Below are positions 36,124-45,208 of a stretch of DNA of 64,000 nucleotides, in pieces. The stretch is from positions 310,001-374,000 of the forward strand of contig NZ_JAGGJV010000003.1 in the NCBI RefSeq assembly GCF_017873135.1, written 5' to 3'. Positions within the stretch are counted from its first letter, which is position 1. Each line of letters begins with the position of its first letter. The notes below the pieces were generated by a model. The model ran no database searches. It was not told the DNA's origin and worked only from the letters and a program-made list of their open reading frames with translations. This DNA comes from Rhizobium herbae (GTDB lineage: Bacteria > Pseudomonadota > Alphaproteobacteria > Rhizobiales > Rhizobiaceae). The translations under genes were made by a program, and so were the position numbers.

Positions 36124-37632
36124 TCAGTGTGTTTTCTGGCCCATGAGACGCGAGCGCAGCAGATTGGAGACGCTGTCGAAGATGAAAACGACGATGAGAA
36201 TCAGGATAACCATGTAGCAGACGTTTTCCCAGTCGGAATTCGTTCGCATCGCTTCCCAGAGTTTCAGGCCGATGCCCCCCGCACCGACAGCACCGATGAT
36301 CGTTGCCGAGCGTGTATTGGATTCCCAGAAATACAGCGCCTGGCTGGCAAAGACCGGCAGCACCTGCGGCAGGACGCCGAAACGCTGCACGGCGAGCGGT
36401 GCGGCACCGACCGATTTCACGCCTTCACGCTGCTTGTCGTCGATATTTTCCAACGCTTCCGAATAGAGTTTTCCGAGCGTGCCGGTATCGGTAAAAAAGA
36501 TCGCCGACATGCCGGCGAGTGGTCCGGGGCCGAAGGCGCGGGTGAAGAACAGCGCCCAGATCAGCATGTCCACCGAGCGCAGGAAATCGAAGAAGCGCTT
36601 GGTCACCTGATTCAGCACGCCATTGCGGGTGATGTTGCGCGCAGCAAGGAAACAGAGCGGGAAGGCGATGATCGAGGCAAACAGCGTGCCGACGAAAGCC
36701 ATGACGATGGTCTGGAGCAGCTTGGTCCAGACATCGAGATGCTGCCATTCGGAATTGTAGAGAATGTTGTTCCAGGCCAGTGACAGGTTCGATCGGCTCG
36801 GATCGAGACGCTCGCCGCTGACGATCAGGTTCGTCACTTCGCCGAAGGACTTGTTGAAGAACGGCGAGTTGGTGTCGAAGATGAAGTTGGCCCAGCCGGG
36901 AAACCGATTGTGGATGCTGATCTTTTCCACGTCGACATCGGCCCACCCGGTCATCCCGAAAGCGACCGTGATCTTTTCGCCCGGCCGTTTCTGCGTCGCC
37001 CATTCGGGCAACGCGCCTTCCGGCTTGACGCCGGTGGCCCGGTCGAGATCGATCAGCAACGTTTCGCCGTTATGTGTCGCGGCAACCTTGCCGTCAGCCA
37101 CGTCGATGCTCGTCGTGCTGTTGAAATTGATCGTCGCGCGGCTGACGACCTCCTCAGTTCTGGTTTCCGTGCGGGCACCAGCCTCGGCATTGCTGCCGAC
37201 AGCCGAGTTCGGCGCCATGAAGCTGAAGCTCGAGCCCTTCTTCGGCACGTCCTGCTGCGTTACGGCAGGGACATCGATAGTCCGGTCCACCCTCTTCGTC
37301 TCGATCCTGACCCATTCCGGCTTGGCATTCGGCCCGAGCGGCGAATAACGCGGATAAACCACCTGCATCGTTCCATCGGTGGCGATCTTGATATCGGGGC
37401 GAACCTCGTAGGAAACCCAGTCGGCCAGATAGGTGCCGGCAATGCCCCAGTTGGCGTTGACGAGAACCTGGCCGATCGAAAAGAACCACCAGCTGTAGAT
37501 CATGTAGAGCGCGATACCGGCAAAGATCAGAGCGGTGCGGATACTCTTGCTCGACGAGCCCTTGAGGAGATGCGGGTGGCGCGCGGCGATCGCTTCCATC
37601 TGCGCGGCATTCATCATGGTGCTGGCGGTCAT
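36124..37632 (-). CDS. phnE: Phosphonate ABC transporter permease PhnE2 (long form)
   Basis: A 502-residue permease. The C-terminal half (about 280-500) is the usual phosphonate permease core, with DIDKQREGVKSVG-type EAA loop sequence NIDDKQREGVKSVGAAPLAV and TRSATIIGAVGAGGIG. An unusual extension of roughly 200 residues lies after the first membrane segment (about 35-55) and before the core; it is polar and would be periplasmic. Pairs with PhnE1 to form the channel. The ATG at 37632 lies 10 bases after the phnE1 stop. Confidence 0.9.
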   Translation of the reverse strand: MTASTMMNAAQMEAIAARHPHLLKGSSSKSIRTALIFAGIALYMIYSWWFFSIGQVLVNANWGIAGTYLADWVSYEVRPDIKIATDGTMQVVYPRYSPLGPNAKPEWVRIETKRVDRTIDVPAVTQQDVPKKGSSFSFMAPNSAVGSNAEAGARTETRTEEVVSRATINFNSTTSIDVADGKVAATHNGETLLIDLDRATGVKPEGALPEWATQKRPGEKITVAFGMTGWADVDVEKISIHNRFPGWANFIFDTNSPFFNKSFGEVTNLIVSGERLDPSRSNLSLAWNNILYNSEWQHLDVWTKLLQTIVMAFVGTLFASIIAFPLCFLAARNITRNGVLNQVTKRFFDFLRSVDMLIWALFFTRAFGPGPLAGMSAIFFTDTGTLGKLYSEALENIDDKQREGVKSVGAAPLAVQRFGVLPQVLPVFASQALYFWESNTRSATIIGAVGAGGIGLKLWEAMRTNSDWENVCYMVILILIVVFIFDSVSNLLRSRLMGQKTH

Positions 37633-37641
37633 GGTCCGCTC

Positions 37642-38604
37642 CTATTGCGCAAGCTGGAAGGCCTGGTCGCCGACAAGACGGCGGCGCAGCCACGCGGAAA
37701 ACTGATCGACGGCGATGATCGTGGAAAACAGCAGGATAACGATGGCCAGCGTCTTGGCCTCATGGCCCTGGCTGATGGAAAGCCGCAGCGGCTCGCCGAT
37801 ACCGCCGCCGCCGACCGCACCGATGATCGTCGAGGCGCGCACGTTGATTTCAAGGCGCAGCAGGAAATAGCTCATGAAATTCGGCAGCACCTGCGGCACG
37901 ATGCCGAACCAGACCCGCTCGAACCAGTTGCCGCCGGCGGCCCTCAGCCCCTCGTCCGGCTTCATATCGGCATTCTCGACAACCTCGAAGAACAACTTGC
38001 CCAGCGCCCCGACCGTATGGATCGACACCGCGATCATCGCCGGGATGGGCCCAAGCGACAGGATGGCCAGGAAAAAGCCGGCGATCACCACTTCCGGAAA
38101 GGCACGCAGGATTTCCATGAAGCGCCGCGCCAGACCGCGAACCCACGGGTTCGGCATCAGGTTGCGCGCCGCGAAGAAGCAGAGAATGAAACCGAAGAAC
38201 ATGCCGAATATGGTGGAGAAAATGGCGATGTTCACCGTTTCCAGCATCTTGTAGAAATATTCGGGCACATAGAACGTATCCGTCAGGTACATGCGGCCTT
38301 CGGGATAATTGTATTTCAGGCTGCCATCGTCATAGGGCGAGGGCAGATCGAACATGGCGCGGCCGATCTCGGCGCCGTCGCGCGGCACGAGATCGCCGAC
38401 GAAATCGAAGAAATAGGGCAGCCGGTCGAAGAATTTGCCGGCATTGGTCGCGTTGGCAAACCACAGCGAACCGGACAGGGCCATGGCAAGCAGCGCGAGA
38501 CCGAGAAAAGTATAGGTCCGGCGGCGGAGATTGAGCTCCTGCCAATGGCGTTCGACCAGAGCGCCATTGTCGCTCAAGGTTGCTGAAAGCGCTGACGTGG
38601 CCAT
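37642..38604 (-). CDS. phnE: Phosphonate ABC transporter permease PhnE1
   Basis: A 320-residue inner-membrane permease. The membrane-segment pattern and the motifs NADMKPDEGLRAAGGNWFER (EAA loop) and NVRASTIIGAVGGGGIGEPL are those of PhnE. The ATG at 38604 is preferred because CCGGAG precedes it; an in-frame ATG 13 codons upstream (38643) is less likely. Follows phnD after a gap that contains a 10-bp stem-loop. Confidence 0.91.
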   Translation of the reverse strand: MATSALSATLSDNGALVERHWQELNLRRRTYTFLGLALLAMALSGSLWFANATNAGKFFDRLPYFFDFVGDLVPRDGAEIGRAMFDLPSPYDDGSLKYNYPEGRMYLTDTFYVPEYFYKMLETVNIAIFSTIFGMFFGFILCFFAARNLMPNPWVRGLARRFMEILRAFPEVVIAGFFLAILSLGPIPAMIAVSIHTVGALGKLFFEVVENADMKPDEGLRAAGGNWFERVWFGIVPQVLPNFMSYFLLRLEINVRASTIIGAVGGGGIGEPLRLSISQGHEAKTLAIVILLFSTIIAVDQFSAWLRRRLVGDQAFQLAQ

Positions 38605-38671
38605 GAAGTCTCCGGCAAAACGATAGACCTCGCCGGACATCATGTCCGTGAAGCCTGGTCAGACAAGGAAA

Positions 38672-38696
38672 CGCTGGCCGGAAGGACCGGCCAGCG
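38672..38696 (-). promoter_or_regulatory. Intercistronic stem-loop after phnD
   Basis: Perfect 10-bp stem CGCTGGCCGG (38672-38681) / CCGGCCAGCG (38687-38696), 5-base loop, about 19 bases after the phnD stop. Same placement as the stem-loops after the sugar-binding and peptide-binding protein genes in this window. Confidence 0.7.
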
Positions 38697-38714
38697 CTTT
38701 GGTTTCAAGGAATA

Positions 38715-39620
38715 TCAGCCGCCGATGGTCGACTTGCGGGCGTCGATGATCGGCTTGTAGAAGTCGGAATTGACTTCGACGAAGCCCTTGAAGTCGCCGC
38801 CTTCGATGGCAGCGAAGCATGCTGCATCGGTCTTCGGCAGATCGAGCATGAACTGCTTGAACTTGGCCTTCATGTCGTCGTTGAGCGACGAGCGAACGAC
38901 GATCGGGCCGTTCGGGATCAGCGGCGAGCGCCACAGTTCGACCAGGTCGTTCATGTCGAGAACGCCCTTTTCGACCATCTTGCGCAGATTGCCGGAGGTG
39001 TAGCCGTCCTTGAATTCGCCGATGCCCGAACCGAAGGTCGTGCCGGCATCGAAGGTGCCCTTGAGCACTTCGAGAACGAGGTTTTCATGGCCGCCGCCGA
39101 AACCGGTGGAACCGAAGAATTCCTTGACGGGCATGCCGATCGTTTCCGGCAGCGTGACGCTCGGGATGAGATAGCCCGAGGTCGAGTCCGGATCGGCAAA
39201 GCCGAGCTTCTTGCCCTTCAGGTCGGTGACCTTGGTGAAACCGCTGTCCTTGCGGGCAACCATGATCGAGTAGTAACCGGTCGAACCGTCGGTCTGTTCG
39301 GTCGTCAGGATCGGCTCGACGGCGTCAGCCTTGGCAAGGAAGATCTTGGCATAGCCGGAAGCGCCGAGCTCTGCATAATCGAGCGTACCGCCGAGCAGGC
39401 CCTGGATAACGCCGTCATAATCGGCAGCCGGGAAGAACGAGACCTTCTCGACGCCAATTGCCTTCGGCAGCGATTCCGACAGGCACTGGAAGTTGCGCAG
39501 GCGGTCGGCTTCGTTCTCGCCGCCGAGGATGCCGACGCGGAATTCCTTGAGGTCTTCAGCCTGAACGTGGCCGACGAGGGCAAAGAGCGCAACGGCGCTA
39601 AAGAGTGCTTTCTTCAACAT
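38715..39620 (-). CDS. phnD: Phosphonate ABC transporter substrate-binding protein PhnD
   Basis: A 301-residue periplasmic binding protein. Signal peptide of about 21 residues (MLKKALFSAVALFALVGHVQA). FRVGILGGENEADRLRNFQC at the mature N-terminus and FADPDSTSGYLIP (the phosphonate-binding serine/threonine region) are typical of PhnD. Expressed in abundance if the downstream hairpin stabilises its message. AGGAG precedes the ATG. Confidence 0.93.
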   Translation of the reverse strand: MLKKALFSAVALFALVGHVQAEDLKEFRVGILGGENEADRLRNFQCLSESLPKAIGVEKVSFFPAADYDGVIQGLLGGTLDYAELGASGYAKIFLAKADAVEPILTTEQTDGSTGYYSIMVARKDSGFTKVTDLKGKKLGFADPDSTSGYLIPSVTLPETIGMPVKEFFGSTGFGGGHENLVLEVLKGTFDAGTTFGSGIGEFKDGYTSGNLRKMVEKGVLDMNDLVELWRSPLIPNGPIVVRSSLNDDMKAKFKQFMLDLPKTDAACFAAIEGGDFKGFVEVNSDFYKPIIDARKSTIGG

Positions 39621-39711
39621 AAGGGTCTTCTCCTGTTTTCCCGGCGGCGCCGGTTCACATTCGGTTGCAAAGGTCGTGCCCTTGACGCGGGCTTTCGATC
39701 CTGTCGGACGG

Positions 39712-40554
39712 CTATAGTCCGGCCAGTGCCAGCGGCTTGACGCCGGCGGATTTCGTATTGTCCTGCGCGGCAGGAAAATTGATGCTCGTGGAGGTCATCG
39801 ATTCCTCGATCTCGCCGCCGCTTCCGTAGATTTCCGCGACGGCTGCCGCCGTCAGATCCTGCGGCTGGCCGTCGAAAACGACTCTGCCATGTGCCATGCC
39901 GATGATGCGCTCGCAGTAATTGCGCGCCGTATCCAGCGTGTGCAGATTGGTGACGACGGTGATGCCGTCGCGCTCGTTGATATCGCGCAGCGCATCCATG
40001 ACGATCTTGGCGTTCAGCGGATCGAGCGAGGCGATCGGTTCGTCGGCAAGCAGCATCTTCGGCTGCTGCATCAGGGCACGGGCGATGGCGACGCGCTGCT
40101 GCTGGCCGCCGGACAACGTGCCGGCCGGCTGCAAAGCAGTCTGCTCGATTCCAAGCCTCTCCAATGCGCCGATCGCCATGATCCGCTCTTCGCGGGTGAA
40201 CATGTTGAGGATGCTGAGAACGGTGGAACGATGATTGAGGCGGCCGAGCAGCACATTGGTCAGAACGTCGAGACGCGGCACAAGGTTGAACTGCTGGAAG
40301 ATCATGGCGCAATCGCGCTGCCAGTTTCGAAGGGCGCTACCCCGCAGCGACGACACTTCCAGATCACCGAAATGGATGGAGCCGGACGAAACGTCGTTCA
40401 GGCGGTTGATCATCCTGAGCAGCGTCGACTTGCCCGCGCCGGACCGGCCGATAATGCCGACCATCTGGCCCTGCGGGATGTCGAACGTAACCGAGTTGAC
40501 GGCGATTTTCTTGCCGAACTGACGGGTTACATTCTTCAGCTGAAACATGGGCAC
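39712..40554 (-). CDS. phnC: Phosphonate ABC transporter ATPase PhnC
   Basis: A 280-residue ATPase: Walker [10 protein letters not shown], signature [15 protein letters not shown], Walker [13 protein letters not shown]. Energises PhnE1/PhnE2 import of phosphonates and phosphite- or phosphate-like anions. First gene of the second transcription block; AAGGATGAG precedes its ATG and a PHO-box-like array lies about 70 bases upstream. Confidence 0.93.
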   Translation of the reverse strand: MPMFQLKNVTRQFGKKIAVNSVTFDIPQGQMVGIIGRSGAGKSTLLRMINRLNDVSSGSIHFGDLEVSSLRGSALRNWQRDCAMIFQQFNLVPRLDVLTNVLLGRLNHRSTVLSILNMFTREERIMAIGALERLGIEQTALQPAGTLSGGQQQRVAIARALMQQPKMLLADEPIASLDPLNAKIVMDALRDINERDGITVVTNLHTLDTARNYCERIIGMAHGRVVFDGQPQDLTAAAVAEIYGSGGEIEESMTSTSINFPAAQDNTKSAGVKPLALAGL

Positions 40555-40620
40555 TCATCCTTTGGCAGTGGTACCGGTCGTCGGTATCCCCTTGCCATAG
40601 CGGCGCTTGATGAAGGGGGA

Positions 40621-40649
40621 ATGTCAGATTGATGTAGCTTTTGTTACAG
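40621..40649 (-). promoter_or_regulatory. PHO-box-like array upstream of phnC
   Basis: Three heptamers spaced exactly 11 bases apart on the minus strand: CTGTAAC (40649-40643), GCTACAT (40638-40632) and CTGACAT (40627-40621). Compared with the PhoB half-site CTGTCAT, the outer two match at 5/7 and 6/7. Suggests phosphate-starvation activation of phnCDE. Confidence 0.55.
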
Positions 40650-40689
40650 TCCACAATCCCCGCGCAGACGGGGGTTGCAGCGTAAAAAA

Positions 40690-41307
40690 TCAGGCATTGT
40701 GACGGGCGAGGAACGCGTCCGCGTCGAGCATCCGGAAGTCGTTCAGGGCATCGCGCAACTTCGCGTGATCCCAGTCCCACCAGGCAAGTTTCTCGAAACG
40801 CCCGGCGATGTCCTCGCCGAAACGTTCGCGGATCAATTTTGCCGGAACACCGCCGACGATGGTGTAGGGCGCGACGTCCTTGGAGACCACGGCCCCCGCG
40901 CCGATCACCGCGCCATTGCCGACCTTGACGCCGGGCAACACAGTCGCGCCGTGGCCGATCCAGACGTCATGGCCGATGACGACGCGGTTTTCGCGACGCC
41001 AGGCGAAGAAATCCTGGTCCATGTCCGCATCCGGCCAATAATCCTTAGCCCGGTAAGTAAAATGATGCAGCGTCGCCCGCCAGACCGGATGATTGGTGGC
41101 GTTGATGCGCACGGAGGAGGCGATATTGGCGAACTTGCCGATTACAGCGCACCAGACCGAGCCGTCCTCCATGATGTAGGAATAATCGCCGATTTCCGTT
41201 TCAGAAATGCGGCAGCGCTCGGCGATTTCGGTATAACGGCCTATCGTGCAGTCAGTAACCCGCGCCGTCTCATGGATGAGCGGCGTTTCCGAAAGCTTGA
41301 TCGTCAT
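40690..41307 (-). CDS. Phosphonate-cluster hexapeptide-repeat acyltransferase
   Basis: A 205-residue left-handed beta-helix transferase of the xenobiotic/chloramphenicol acetyltransferase type that occurs in many phn clusters. Hexapeptide repeats run from about residue 15 to 165 (for example [20 protein letters not shown] and [20 protein letters not shown], ending in the [10 protein letters not shown] motif). Its ATG overlaps the phnL stop by four bases (ATGA). It could acetylate aminophosphonates, a job done by the unrelated PhnO in E. coli; no phnO-like GNAT gene is present. The substrate is inference. Confidence 0.85.
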   Translation of the reverse strand: MTIKLSETPLIHETARVTDCTIGRYTEIAERCRISETEIGDYSYIMEDGSVWCAVIGKFANIASSVRINATNHPVWRATLHHFTYRAKDYWPDADMDQDFFAWRRENRVVIGHDVWIGHGATVLPGVKVGNGAVIGAGAVVSKDVAPYTIVGGVPAKLIRERFGEDIAGRFEKLAWWDWDHAKLRDALNDFRMLDADAFLARHNA

Positions 41308-42011
41308 GCGGCGGCCTTTCGCGGCGAAAAGGCGGAGACGTCGAGGATACGATCAGCGACGGCGTCGCGCACTTCCTCGTCATGGAAGATACCAAGGAGA
41401 GCAACGCCCTCAGCCTTCTTGGCGGCAATCATCTCGACGACGACACGCCTGTTTTTCGCATCCAGAGAGGCCGTTGGCTCGTCGAGCAGGAGGATGACAT
41501 GATCGGTGATGAAGCCGCGGGCGATGTTGACGCGCTGCTGCTCGCCGCCGGAAAAGGTGGCAGGCGGCAATTGCCAGAGTTCGCGCGGCAGATTGAGTTT
41601 TGCCAGCAGCTCGGACGCCTTTGCTCGCGCCTCGTCCTGCGCCACGCCACGCGCCAGAAGCGGCTCGGCGACGACGTCGAGTGCTGATACGCGCGGAACG
41701 ACACGCAGGAACTGGCTGACGTAGCCGAGCGTATCGCGCCGAACTTCCAGGACAGCGCGGGGAACCGCGGTGGCGAGGTCCACGAGGTGTCCCTGATGTT
41801 CGATCAGGATCTGCCCGGCATCGACGGCATAATTGCCGTAGAGCATCTTCAGGATCGAGCTTTTGCCGACACCCGACGGACCGCCGAGCACGACGCATTC
41901 GCCCTTCTTCACCGAAAAGGAAACGCCGGAGACGACCGGCAGGGTGATGCCGTCACGCAGATGCATAGTGAAGCTCTTGGCGACTTCGGAAACAACGAGG
42001 GGAGTGGCCAT
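41304..42011 (-). CDS. phnL: C-P lyase ABC-like subunit PhnL
   Basis: A 235-residue ABC-type ATPase: Walker [11 protein letters not shown], signature [15 protein letters not shown], Walker [13 protein letters not shown]. PhnL has no membrane partner; it and PhnK associate with the PhnGHIJ core of C-P lyase. The ATG at 42011 starts just after the phnK stop (TGA CC ATG); a GTG two codons earlier is possible. Confidence 0.93.
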   Translation of the reverse strand: MATPLVVSEVAKSFTMHLRDGITLPVVSGVSFSVKKGECVVLGGPSGVGKSSILKMLYGNYAVDAGQILIEHQGHLVDLATAVPRAVLEVRRDTLGYVSQFLRVVPRVSALDVVAEPLLARGVAQDEARAKASELLAKLNLPRELWQLPPATFSGGEQQRVNIARGFITDHVILLLDEPTASLDAKNRRVVVEMIAAKKAEGVALLGIFHDEEVRDAVADRILDVSAFSPRKAAA

Positions 42012-42013
42012 GG

Positions 42014-42790
42014 TCACACCTGCAGAATGGAGGAAACGAGAAGCTGGGTGTAGGGCTCGCGCGGATCGTCAAGCACCCGGTCGGTGAGGCCCTGCTCGAT
42101 CACCAGCCCGTCCTTCATCACCATCATGCGGTGCGAGAGAAGCCGCGCAACGGCGAGGTCATGGGTGACGATGATCGCCGACAGGCCCAGGTCATGGACC
42201 AGGCCGCGCACCAGGTCGAGCAGGCGCGCCTGCACCGAGACATCGAGACCGCCGGTCGGCTCGTCCATGAAGACGAGGCGCGGCGACGTGACCAGATTGC
42301 GGGCAATCTGCAGACGCTGGCGCATGCCGCCGGAAAAGGCGCGCGGCTGGTCGTCGATCCGGTCCTCTTCGATCTCGACACGCCGCAGCCAGTCGGCCGC
42401 GGTTGCGCGGATATTGCCGTAATGCCGGTCGCCGACCGCCATCAGCCGCTCGCCGACATTGGCGCCGGCCGAAACCGTCATCCGCAATCCGTCGGCCGGA
42501 TTCTGGTGCACGAAGCCCCAGTCCGTGCGCATCAGGAAGCGCCGCTCGGCCTCACCCATGCGGGCGAGATCGCGATACTGGCCATCGCGCATATGGTATT
42601 CGACGACGCCGGAGGTCGGCATCAGCCGCGTGGAAAGACAGGAAAGCAGCGTCGTCTTGCCCGAACCGGATTCGCCGACGATCGCCAGGACCTCGCCCGG
42701 CCATAGCTCGAAGGAGACGTTGCGGCACCCGATGCGGCTGCCGTAGAATTTCGAGACGTCGTTGACTTTGAGAAGCGGGACGGCACTCAT
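42014..42790 (-). CDS. phnK: C-P lyase ABC-like subunit PhnK
   Basis: A 258-residue ABC-type ATPase that binds the C-P lyase core complex. Walker A GESGSGKTT, signature FSGGMRQRLQIARNL, Walker B LVFMDEPTGGLD. The loop DWGFVHQNPADGLRM is characteristic of PhnK. Its ATG overlaps the phnJ stop by four bases. Confidence 0.94.
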   Translation of the reverse strand: MSAVPLLKVNDVSKFYGSRIGCRNVSFELWPGEVLAIVGESGSGKTTLLSCLSTRLMPTSGVVEYHMRDGQYRDLARMGEAERRFLMRTDWGFVHQNPADGLRMTVSAGANVGERLMAVGDRHYGNIRATAADWLRRVEIEEDRIDDQPRAFSGGMRQRLQIARNLVTSPRLVFMDEPTGGLDVSVQARLLDLVRGLVHDLGLSAIIVTHDLAVARLLSHRMMVMKDGLVIEQGLTDRVLDDPREPYTQLLVSSILQV

Positions 42791-43665
42791 TCGGCGGCCT
42801 CCTGTTGAGCAAGAAGATGACCGGCGTGACCATGCGCGCGGCGGTCCTCGCAATGGTCGGTATCCGAGCAGACGAACATCCGCCCGCCCTTGTCGTCGAG
42901 AATGACTTCATCGAGATAGACCTGCTCGGCGCCGCACAGCGCGCAGGGCTTGTCGAAATGCTGGATCTCGAACGGATGATCCTCGAAATCGAGGCTGACG
43001 ACCTCCGTATAGGGCGGCACCGCGTAGATGCGCTTTTCGCGACCTGCACCGAACAGCTGCAGCGCTTCCGACATGTGCATTTTCGGATTGTCGAACTTCG
43101 GCGTCGGCGAGGGGTCCATGACGTAGCGGCCTTCGACCTTGACCGGATAGGCATAGGTCGTGGCAATATGGCCGTTGCGGGCAATGTCCTCGTAGAGCTT
43201 CACATGCATGAGGCCGTATTCCTCCAGTGCATGCATCTTGCGGGTCTCGGTCTCGCGCGGCTCGAGAAAGCGCAGTGGTTCGGGGATCGGCACCTGATAG
43301 ACCAGCGTCTGGCCGGCGGTCAGCGTCTCCTCCGGAATGCGGTGGCGCGTCTGGATGATCGTCGCCTCGCGGGTCTTTGTCGTCACCGCGACATTGGCGA
43401 CCTTCTGGAAGAAGGCGCGGATGGACACCGCGTTCGTCGTGTCGTCGGCCCCCTGGTCGATGACCTTCAGCACGTCATCCGGCCCGAGGATCGCCGCCGT
43501 CACCTGCACGCCGCCGGTACCCCAGCCGTAGGGCATGGGCATTTCGCGCGACGCGAAGGGAACCTGATAGCCGGGTATCGAAATCGCCTTGAGGATCGCC
43601 CGGCGGATCATCCGCTTGGTCTGTTCGTCGAGATAGGCGAAGTTGTATGTGGCAAGATCAGTCAT
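42787..43665 (-). CDS. phnJ: Radical SAM C-P lyase PhnJ
   Basis: A 292-residue iron-sulphur enzyme that breaks the carbon-phosphorus bond, releasing methane (from methylphosphonate) or another hydrocarbon. The unusual cysteine spacing CX2CX21CX5C is intact: Cys241, Cys244, Cys266, Cys272, the same numbering I recall for E. coli PhnJ. The N-terminal GYQVPFASREMPMPYGWGTG block is strongly conserved. Start/stop overlaps of four bases with both fosX and phnK show tight coupling. Confidence 0.96.
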   Translation of the reverse strand: MTDLATYNFAYLDEQTKRMIRRAILKAISIPGYQVPFASREMPMPYGWGTGGVQVTAAILGPDDVLKVIDQGADDTTNAVSIRAFFQKVANVAVTTKTREATIIQTRHRIPEETLTAGQTLVYQVPIPEPLRFLEPRETETRKMHALEEYGLMHVKLYEDIARNGHIATTYAYPVKVEGRYVMDPSPTPKFDNPKMHMSEALQLFGAGREKRIYAVPPYTEVVSLDFEDHPFEIQHFDKPCALCGAEQVYLDEVILDDKGGRMFVCSDTDHCEDRRAHGHAGHLLAQQEAAE

Positions 43666-44081
43666 TCGGCTGCCTCCTTCAAACGGGAATAGGTCTCCAG
43701 CCGCCCGGCAAGCGTACCGGTGTGAAGCTCGAACAGATGGTTGTCGGCATCGTGGAAATAGATCGAACGGCCCTCGCCTTCGACACGCGGGCGCGGCGGC
43801 ATGACGTCGAGGCCGAGCGAGCGGATGCGCTCCAGATAGATGTCGATGTCCTCGTCCCGGATCTTGAAGGCGACGTGGTTGTAGGTCCGCTCGCTCAAGC
43901 TTTTGCCCTGCATGATCGCGATCCAGAGGTCGCCGATGGTGAAGAACTTTTCCGGTGCAAGCGAAAATGGCTTCTCGCCACCCGCATAGACTTCCCTGGC
44001 ACCGAAGACCGTTTCGAGAATTTCACTCATCCGGTCGAGATCGCTGACGATGAAGGTGATGTGGGAAATATCCTCGATCAT
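43662..44081 (-). CDS. fosX: FosX-like glyoxalase-fold epoxide hydrolase in the phn operon
   Basis: A 139-residue VOC-fold protein. The metal ligands His7, His69 and Glu118 and the catalytic Glu44 of FosX (fosfomycin-hydrating, Mn-dependent) all fall at exactly those positions. A FosX homologue in the phn operon of Mesorhizobium loti has been described, with weak fosfomycin activity, as I remember. Its place between phnI and phnJ, with ATGA overlaps on both sides, implies a primary role in phosphonate use rather than antibiotic defence. The ATG at 44081 is fixed by the overlap with the phnI stop. Confidence 0.9.
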   Translation of the reverse strand: MIEDISHITFIVSDLDRMSEILETVFGAREVYAGGEKPFSLAPEKFFTIGDLWIAIMQGKSLSERTYNHVAFKIRDEDIDIYLERIRSLGLDVMPPRPRVEGEGRSIYFHDADNHLFELHTGTLAGRLETYSRLKEAAE

Positions 44082-45205
44082 TCTGCTGCTTCCCGAACGC
44101 CGTTGTCCTTCCCCGCGCCGTCCTCCCCGGCGCCGGACTTTGCGTCGTATTCGGCGCGCATGCGGCGGACGAGATCGAGTTCGGCCTGGAAATCGACGTA
44201 ATGCGGCAGTTTCAGGTGCTCGACGAAACCGGTCGCCTGGACATTGTCGGAATGCGAGATGACGAATTCCTCGTCCTGCGCCGGCGCCACGACATCCTCG
44301 CCAAACTCCTGCGCACGCAGCGCCCGATCGACCAGCGACATGGCCATGGCCTTGCGCTCGCTCTGGCCAAATACCAGGCCGTAGCCGCGGGTGAACTGCG
44401 GCGGGTTTTTCGCCGAGCCCTGGAACTGGTTGACCATCTGGCATTCGGTCACCTGGATCGGGCCGAGCGAGACGGCAAAGCCAAGCTCGGGAATATCCAG
44501 ATCGACCTCGACCTCGCCGATACGGACCTCGCCGACGAAGGGATGGGTGCGGGCATAGCCGCGCTGGGTGGAATAGGCGAGTGCCAAAAGGAAGCCCTCG
44601 TCGCCGCGCGCCAACGCTTGCAGGCGCAGATCGCGGTTGAGCGGAAATTCCAGCGGTTCACGCGTCAGGTCGCCCGGCACATGATCTTCCGGCATCTTTC
44701 CATCGCCTTCGATCAGGCCTTCGCCGGCAAGAATGTCGGAGACCCGCATCATCGCGCTTTCGTCCGCCGTCCTGCGCGTGGGTTCGGCAACCGGCCCGTC
44801 GGTCAAAAGCGATGGGTCGAGCAGGCGGTGGGTATAGTCGAAGGTCGGCCCCAGAAGCTGACCACCGGGCAGGTCCTTGTAGGTGGCCGAGACACGGCGC
44901 TCGATCTTCATTTTCGCAGTATCGACCGGCACCGACATGCCGAAGCGCGGCAGTGTCGTGCGGTAGGCGCGCAGGATGAAGATCGCCTCGATCATGTCGC
45001 CGCGCGCCTGCCGGACGGCAAGGGCTGCGAGTTCACGATCATAGAGCGAGGCTTCCGCCATGACCCGGTCGACGGCAAGGCCAAGCTGGGCGACGATCTG
45101 CTCAATCGAGATGGCCGGCAGAGACCGATCGCCGCGGCGGCGGTCGGCCAGAAGCTGGTGCGCATTGGCGATGGCGGCTTCGCCACCTTTGACGGCAACA
45201 TACAT
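44078..45205 (-). CDS. phnI: C-P lyase core subunit PhnI
   Basis: A 375-residue subunit of the PhnGHIJ core; with PhnG/H/L it attaches phosphonate to ribose in exchange for adenine of ATP. The sequence begins YVAVKGGEAAIANAHQLL, and the block KIERRVSATYKDLPGGQLLG is the PhnI signature. Ends overlapping fosX, begins three bases after phnH. Confidence 0.94.
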   Translation of the reverse strand: MYVAVKGGEAAIANAHQLLADRRRGDRSLPAISIEQIVAQLGLAVDRVMAEASLYDRELAALAVRQARGDMIEAIFILRAYRTTLPRFGMSVPVDTAKMKIERRVSATYKDLPGGQLLGPTFDYTHRLLDPSLLTDGPVAEPTRRTADESAMMRVSDILAGEGLIEGDGKMPEDHVPGDLTREPLEFPLNRDLRLQALARGDEGFLLALAYSTQRGYARTHPFVGEVRIGEVEVDLDIPELGFAVSLGPIQVTECQMVNQFQGSAKNPPQFTRGYGLVFGQSERKAMAMSLVDRALRAQEFGEDVVAPAQDEEFVISHSDNVQATGFVEHLKLPHYVDFQAELDLVRRMRAEYDAKSGAGEDGAGKDNGVREAAE

Positions 45206-45208
45206 GGA

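Noticed and set aside
43662..44444. Longer start for fosX (260 codons)
   Set aside because: The first 121 codons are phnI antiframe sequence; the ATGA overlap at 44081 and conserved His7/Glu44 numbering fix the short form.
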